From positions 326,859 to 390,858 of the forward strand of contig NZ_QPLT01000002.1 of the NCBI RefSeq assembly GCF_003666015.1: DNA of 64,000 bases, read 5' to 3'. Position 1 is the stretch's first letter. Every line of letters begins with the position of its first letter. The notes under the pieces were generated by a model. That model was given only the letters and a program-made list of their open reading frames with translations. It was not told the origin of the DNA and ran no database searches. Origin of the DNA: Halorubrum sp. Atlit-26R. GTDB taxonomy: Archaea > Halobacteriota > Halobacteria > Halobacteriales > Haloferacaceae. Made by a program: the position numbers and the translations under genes. Shown here piece by piece: positions 59,820-64,000 of the stretch.

Positions 59820-61397
59820 TCACGGCGCCGCGACCCGGGTCGCGTCAGCGCCGAACGTGAGTTCGAAGACGGCGCCGTCGTCGTTTCGGGCCTCGATATC
59901 CCACTCGTGCGCCTCGACGATCCGGTCGACGATAGCCAGTCCGATCCCGGAACTGTCTGCCGACGAGACGCCCGAATCGAAGACCGTGTCGGCGAGTTCG
60001 ACCGGGATCCCGGGCCCGTCGTCCGCGACGTACATCCCGCCGACGCCGCCGTCCGCGGTGAGCGGGCCGACCTCTATCGACACCTCCGGGCCGCCGTGGT
60101 CGACGGCGTTCCGGAAGAGGTTCTCTAAGGCCTGCCGGAGCCGACCCGGGTCGGCCTCGACGCGGCCGACCTCGCCAGCGATCGTGAGCGTCGCGTCGGG
60201 CGCGCGCACCGACCCCCACGCCTCCTCCGCGACGGCCGCGATCGGGACCGGCTCAGTCTCTCCGATCGTCTCGCCTCGCCGCGCGAGCATGAGCAGGTCG
60301 TCGATCAGCGTTTCCATGCGGTCGACCGCGCCGCTCATGGCGTCGTACCGAGAGGGAGCGAGTTCGTCTTCGGAGAGCGACAGGTAGCCCGAGAGCACGT
60401 TCAGCGGGTTCCGCAGGTCGTGTGAGACGACCGCGCTGAACTGTTCCAGCTGTTCCGCCTGCCGGCGGAGCGCCGTCCTGCGGTCGTTGCGCGCGATCGT
60501 GTGCGCGATCAGGTCGCCGAGGGTGCGGTACAGGTCGACCTCGTCGTCCGCCCAGGCGCGGGGGTCGTCGGACTCGAACGCGACGATCCCGCTCAGCTCC
60601 CAGTCGACGACGAGCGGGACGTGAACCGTCGCCGGCGATTCCGCGACCTGAACCTCGTCGCCTTCGCCGTCCGCGTTCCCGGCAGGGACGGATCCTCGCT
60701 CGACGTTACCGAACGTCGACAGCGTTTCGGGGTCCGGAAACGCCTCGAACGGCCTCGGTTCCGGCTCGGACCCGTCGGGACACCAGCCGTACGCGGGGAC
60801 GAACTGCCCGCCATCCTCCCGGTAACAGACGATCCGATCGAGCTCGGCGTGTTCGCCGACGTTCTCCATCGTCCACTCGATCTTCGTCCCGACCTCGTCG
60901 GTGCGGGTGCTCATCAGCGTCGTTCCGGCGTCGAGCAACACCTCGGAGAGACGGCCGACGTCGTCGCCGCCGAGTCGGACGCGGTCGGGGTCCAGTCGGC
61001 TCGCGAGCCGTTCGGCGAGCGGGTGGGTCGCGTCGATCTCGTCTGGGTCGGACGCCCAGTCGCCGGCGTCGACTATGTCGTCTGCGTCGGCCGCGAGCAG
61101 GGCCCTGACCGTCGTCGGCGTCGCGTCCTCGACGAGCGCGATCACCGGCACGTTCGACGGGAGCGCCGCGAGCCGCTCCGTTACCCGATCCTCGGTCGTG
61201 GCCGCGGCGGTGACAACGACGCCGCACGTCTCGTTCAGCGGGTCCTCGCCGTCGCGGTCGTCGTCTAGGTCTGTCGGAACGAACACGCGGAGTTCCGGTC
61301 CCCTCGGGCCGCCCCAGACGGCGTCGACCGCTCGGGACACGCGTTCGCTCGCGCTCGGGTCCTCGCCCACGAACGCGACGACCGTTCGCCGGTCCAT
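59820..61397 (-). CDS. sensor histidine kinase with pseudo-receiver and GAF domains
   Basis: 525 residues. N-terminal region resembles a receiver-like fold without a clear phospho-Asp (1-150); GAF domain about 155-305; HisKA with phospho-His in VVSHDLRNPLNVLSGYL; ATPase with N box NLFRNAVDHGG and G boxes DDGPGIP and GIGLAIV. No membrane segment, so cytoplasmic. No response regulator gene adjacent. Start chosen at ATG 61397; a GTG 12 codons upstream is possible. Confidence 0.9.
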   Translation of the reverse strand: MDRRTVVAFVGEDPSASERVSRAVDAVWGGPRGPELRVFVPTDLDDDRDGEDPLNETCGVVVTAAATTEDRVTERLAALPSNVPVIALVEDATPTTVRALLAADADDIVDAGDWASDPDEIDATHPLAERLASRLDPDRVRLGGDDVGRLSEVLLDAGTTLMSTRTDEVGTKIEWTMENVGEHAELDRIVCYREDGGQFVPAYGWCPDGSEPEPRPFEAFPDPETLSTFGNVERGSVPAGNADGEGDEVQVAESPATVHVPLVVDWELSGIVAFESDDPRAWADDEVDLYRTLGDLIAHTIARNDRRTALRRQAEQLEQFSAVVSHDLRNPLNVLSGYLSLSEDELAPSRYDAMSGAVDRMETLIDDLLMLARRGETIGETEPVPIAAVAEEAWGSVRAPDATLTIAGEVGRVEADPGRLRQALENLFRNAVDHGGPEVSIEVGPLTADGGVGGMYVADDGPGIPVELADTVFDSGVSSADSSGIGLAIVDRIVEAHEWDIEARNDDGAVFELTFGADATRVAAP

Positions 61398-61457
61398 ATC
61401 CGGTTCACTCGTTCGGGTGGCTTCAACGTTCACCCCAAAATATCGGTGCTGAAAACG

Positions 61458-62345
61458 CTACGACTGAGCCGCCGTCGCGGTGACGTAGATACCGGCGAGG
61501 ACGACGCATCCGCCGGCTATCGTCGCGGGGGTGGGCGTCTCCGACAGCAGCGCGACCGCGAGCAGCGTCGCACCGACCGGTTCGCCGAGCAGCGACACGG
61601 AGACGACGCTCGACTCGAGATGCGCGAGCGCCCAGTTGAGGACGGTGTGGCCGAGCAGTCCCGGCCCGACCGCGAGCCCGGCGAACAGGAGCCACTCCCG
61701 GGCGGGATATCCCGTGAGGGGGTGTCCCGCGGCGAGGACGAACGCGAGCAGAACGACCACGCAGACGCCGTACACGACGGTGACGTAGGGAATAAGCGAG
61801 ATGCGCTGCCGAAGCGAGCGACCGGTCAGCACGTAGGCCGCGGCGGCGACGGCGCCCGCGAGCGCCAGCGCGTTGCCGTACAGCGGACGAGGACCGACCG
61901 CCACGCCGGCGAGGAAGTCGCCGAGCGACATCGAGGCCATCCCGCCGACGGCGACCGCGATGCCCGCGGCCATCCGGCGCGTGACGCGTTCGCGCAACAG
62001 CAGCCACGCGCCGATCGAGACGAACACCGGCTGCGCTTGAACGAGCGTCACGCTCGCGGCGACGCTCGTCCACCGGAGGCTCTCGAACCAGGCCGCGAAG
62101 TGGACCGCGAGCGCGACCCCGGACAGCACCGCGAACGCGAGGTCGCGAGACCGGATCCGCGCGAACTCCCCGCGGTACCGCCACGCCGCTATCGCGGCCA
62201 GCGGCAGGGTCGTGAACAGCACTCGGTAGAAGGCGGCGACCGAGCTCGGCGCGTCGCTCAGACGGACGAGGATCGCGCCCGCGCTCACCGCGGCGACCGC
62301 GGCCGCTAAACCCGCCTTCGGCGACACCGCCGGCTTCGAACTCAT
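61458..62345 (-). CDS. EamA/DMT-family transporter, second copy
   Basis: 295 residues with about ten membrane segments in two EamA halves. It starts SPKAGLAAAVAAVSAGAILV, and contains LRWTSVAASVTLVQAQPVFV and GPGLLGHTVLNWALAHL. Substrate unknown. It is distinct from the paralogue at 8451, and no regulator is adjacent. Same strand as the histidine kinase. Confidence 0.9.
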   Translation of the reverse strand: MSSKPAVSPKAGLAAAVAAVSAGAILVRLSDAPSSVAAFYRVLFTTLPLAAIAAWRYRGEFARIRSRDLAFAVLSGVALAVHFAAWFESLRWTSVAASVTLVQAQPVFVSIGAWLLLRERVTRRMAAGIAVAVGGMASMSLGDFLAGVAVGPRPLYGNALALAGAVAAAAYVLTGRSLRQRISLIPYVTVVYGVCVVVLLAFVLAAGHPLTGYPAREWLLFAGLAVGPGLLGHTVLNWALAHLESSVVSVSLLGEPVGATLLAVALLSETPTPATIAGGCVVLAGIYVTATAAQS

Positions 62346-62495
62346 CGGATCCCGTGGTCGTTTGAGCGACGGGCGCTTACCGGTTTCGAGAGCTGACCCG
62401 CCGGCACGGCGAGGTGCCCTCTCGCTCTCCCCCGACGGACGACGCCAACGGACGACGCCGACGGTGATTTCACACCCCGGCGCGAACCACCGCTC

Positions 62496-62798
62496 ATGTG
62501 TGCGGACACGTTCGGCGTCGGCATCCGCGTCGCCGAGACGGAACTCCGAGTCGTCGTCGGCGTCCCTTCCGATATCGACGCCGGGTGGACCGACCCCGAG
62601 GCGTTCCAGTCGCTCGTCGCGGAGGCCGTGTGGGAGCGACTCGACCGCCGCCCGACCCTTGAGGCCGTCGCTGCGCGGTACGAAACCGGTGAGACCGCTG
62701 CCCTCGGGAGCGTGACGCTCGAACCTGACGGCACCGTGGTCGAGACCGACCTCAACCCCGTCGCGTCGCCCGACGGTCGAGACGATGCGGGCGACTGA
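62496..62798 (+). CDS. small haloarchaeal protein, unknown function
   Basis: 100 residues, acidic. Predicted alpha-beta with VGIRVAETELRVVVGVPSD, then a helix and a beta hairpin. No motif. It is divergent from the exporter gene and convergent with the next. Probably real by composition; no function can be given. Confidence 0.62.
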   Translation: MCADTFGVGIRVAETELRVVVGVPSDIDAGWTDPEAFQSLVAEAVWERLDRRPTLEAVAARYETGETAALGSVTLEPDGTVVETDLNPVASPDGRDDAGD

Positions 62799-62824
62799 CG
62801 GACCGAGTCAGCGCCGCGACCGTT

Positions 62825-63670
62825 TCACTCCTCGGGGGCGCCCGCTTCGAGCGCGGCGCCGACCGCCCACGCCCGCTCCGGCCGGTACGCGGTGAGGTCG
62901 TATCGGGTCGGTCCCACGGTGTCCCCCCACGTCTCCAGCGCGCCGAGCGTGACCAGTCCCGACAGCGTCGCACCCAGCGTCCGCGGCGTCGTCTCCGGGT
63001 CGGTCAGCGCGGCGTGGACCTGTTTCGACTGCGGGTAGTTGCGGTCGCACGTCTCGATGCCGCGCTTGGCCTCGACCCAGTGACGGCGGACGTATCCGAA
63101 GGTCGTGGGGTCGTCGCGGGAGAGCCGTTCGACCGCCGCCGTCGCGACCGGGTCCGTTCCGACGAGTGCGTCGACGCGGTCGCCGAGGCGCGACAGCAGC
63201 TCCGCGGACCCCTCGAAGGTACATCCGATCGCGACCCGGTTCGCTCGGCCCTCGAACCGGCCGAGGAGCTGGTCCGCGAACGCGACGGCGGCATCGACGC
63301 CATCCCGAGCGGCGACCGGCGCGACGTCGTCGATTACCACGTCCACCGTTCCCGAGGGGACCCCGTCGAAGTGGTCATCCACGGCGTCGAGAACTCGCCT
63401 GCTCTCGGCGTCGCGGCCGAGTACGGTGTACGCGAGCCCGTTGTTCGGTACCACCTGTGTCGACGCGACGGCCCCGCTCCGAGCGATACCGTTCACGTCA
63501 ACGACCGCCTCCCGCGTCGGCGGCCCCGCCGGCCTTCGCTCCCATCCGCTCCGCCACGCCTCGACGTCAGTTCCGAACAACACGGACACGACACGGTCCG
63601 AGGCGACCCCGTCGCGAACCGACGGCTGGCCGCCACAGAACAGTCGTACCGTACCGTTCGATCTATCCAC
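62825..63670 (-). CDS. haloarchaeal protein with C-terminal winged-helix-like region, unknown function
   Basis: 281 residues, GTG start. The N-terminal 170 residues look like a degenerate nucleotide-binding or RecA-like fold (GTVDVVIDDVAPVAAR). The C-terminal part (about 180-281: FGYVRRHWVEAKRGIETC, TTPRTLGATLSGLVTLGAL, WGDTVGPTRYDL) is a conserved haloarchaeal pattern resembling a winged helix. Possibly regulatory. It lies just downstream of the rRNA operon terminator, transcribed in the same direction. Confidence 0.7.
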   Translation of the reverse strand: MDRSNGTVRLFCGGQPSVRDGVASDRVVSVLFGTDVEAWRSGWERRPAGPPTREAVVDVNGIARSGAVASTQVVPNNGLAYTVLGRDAESRRVLDAVDDHFDGVPSGTVDVVIDDVAPVAARDGVDAAVAFADQLLGRFEGRANRVAIGCTFEGSAELLSRLGDRVDALVGTDPVATAAVERLSRDDPTTFGYVRRHWVEAKRGIETCDRNYPQSKQVHAALTDPETTPRTLGATLSGLVTLGALETWGDTVGPTRYDLTAYRPERAWAVGAALEAGAPEE

Positions 63671-63898
63671 GATACGTTGGGTTCATCGACAAAAGTGATA
63701 AACTTACGGATGGAACTATTAGTACTGATACGTCACCCCGCGAGACGATCAGCCGAGCGCGGTGAGTCGTCCGCGGACCAGTGCCGACCGAGCCCCAAGA
63801 TCAGTAAATTCCCAACGGTCACGGAACACGCAACCGGGGTCACCGGCCGATAGTCGGCGAAAGCGAGTGAATCGCGAGCGCGGTGGGTCGCTGGATAT

Positions 63899-63933
63899 GA
63901 AAAAAGCCCACGGACGCGCTGTCCGTGGGCTTG
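63899..63933 (-). terminator. hairpin plus T-tract terminator of the rRNA operon
   Basis: Minus strand: a perfect 12-bp stem (AAGCCCACGGAC with GTCCGTGGGCTT, 63904-63915/63921-63932) with a 5-nt loop, followed by six T (63905-63900). This is a typical bacterial-style intrinsic terminator 25 bp past the 5S 3' end. Archaea usually stop at T-runs alone, so the strong hairpin is noteworthy. Separates the rRNA operon from the gene at 63670. Confidence 0.8.
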
Positions 63934-63956
63934 GTGGGAATACTCCCGTATGAGTG

Positions 63957-64000
63957 GGCAGGCGGCGACTCGTGGTTCCCAGAGGATCGCTCACTCCAGT
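63957..64000 (-). rRNA. 5S rRNA, 3' end (partial)
   Basis: Read on the minus strand, ACTGGAGTG, then CCTCTGGGAA and TCGCCGCC match the 3' third of haloarchaeal 5S rRNA. The gene continues beyond the window; the 3' end is at about 63957. It shows that the rRNA operon ends here, transcribed leftwards. No tRNA-Cys follows the 5S, unlike some haloarchaeal operons. Confidence 0.9.

Overview
The window looks like haloarchaeal chromosome, most likely Halorubrum or a close relative. The evidence is very high GC, strongly acidic predicted proteins, TATA boxes about 25-35 bp upstream of start codons with little or no leader, and archaeal markers: GatE, two TFB paralogues, RqcH, Elp3, Bax1, halocyanin, UPF0058 and UPF0212 proteins. 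The genus is an inference; the domain and class are not in doubt. The right end runs into a 5S rRNA gene, so an rRNA operon lies just beyond the window and is transcribed towards it.

Layout. 1-3.9 kb: dihydroxyacetone kinase operon dhaKLM facing PTS enzyme I and HPr, which together carry phosphate from PEP to dihydroxyacetone. 3.9-12.5 kb: housekeeping genes (YchF-like GTPase, universal stress protein, BirA, ferredoxin, DMT exporter with divergent Lrp-type regulator, PsiE-like protein, GatE). 12.5-16 kb: an accessory stretch with a structured repeat element, an IS6-type insertion sequence with perfect target duplication, a beta-propeller gene made of 120-bp DNA repeats, and tRNA-Leu(GAG). 16-24.6 kb: DUF420 protein, halocyanin, PurF, a DUF5820-like protein, RqcH, a VapBC pair and Elp3. 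24.6-27.1 kb: the Bax1 nuclease gene bracketed by two outward-pointing copies of the structured repeat, the right one followed by four 57-bp TATA-bearing tandem repeats. 27.1-35.5 kb: an rRNA/tRNA m5C methyltransferase split from its PUA-like partner, PAC2, MenF, a molybdopterin oxidoreductase, a ribbon-helix-helix protein, UPF0058, a rhomboid-like protein and a METTL5-like methylase. 35.5-43.8 kb: TFB, UspA, MenE, acyl-CoA dehydrogenase, an MBL hydrolase and a MutS-like ATPase. 43.9-52.5 kb: an alpha-glucan cluster (double GH15 protein, GH13 amylase-like protein, MalQ). 52.5-64 kb: Ca2+/Na+ antiporter, M20 amidohydrolase, second TFB, small zinc-ribbon protein, second UPF0058, UPF0212, OGG-like glycosylase, histidine kinase, second DMT exporter, then the rRNA operon end with a hairpin/T-tract terminator.

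The most unusual content is the repeat family at 12642-13001 (+), 24746-25042 (-) and 26648-26906 (+). The three copies share five sequence blocks, while the hairpins between blocks change sequence but keep pairing, as expected of a structured RNA (or DNA) element. I do not recognise it as a named family. Two copies carry tandem 57-bp units, each with a TTTATAAG box. Many long open frames opposite real genes (for example across 43.9-52.5 kb) are a by-product of GC-rich codon use and were left out.
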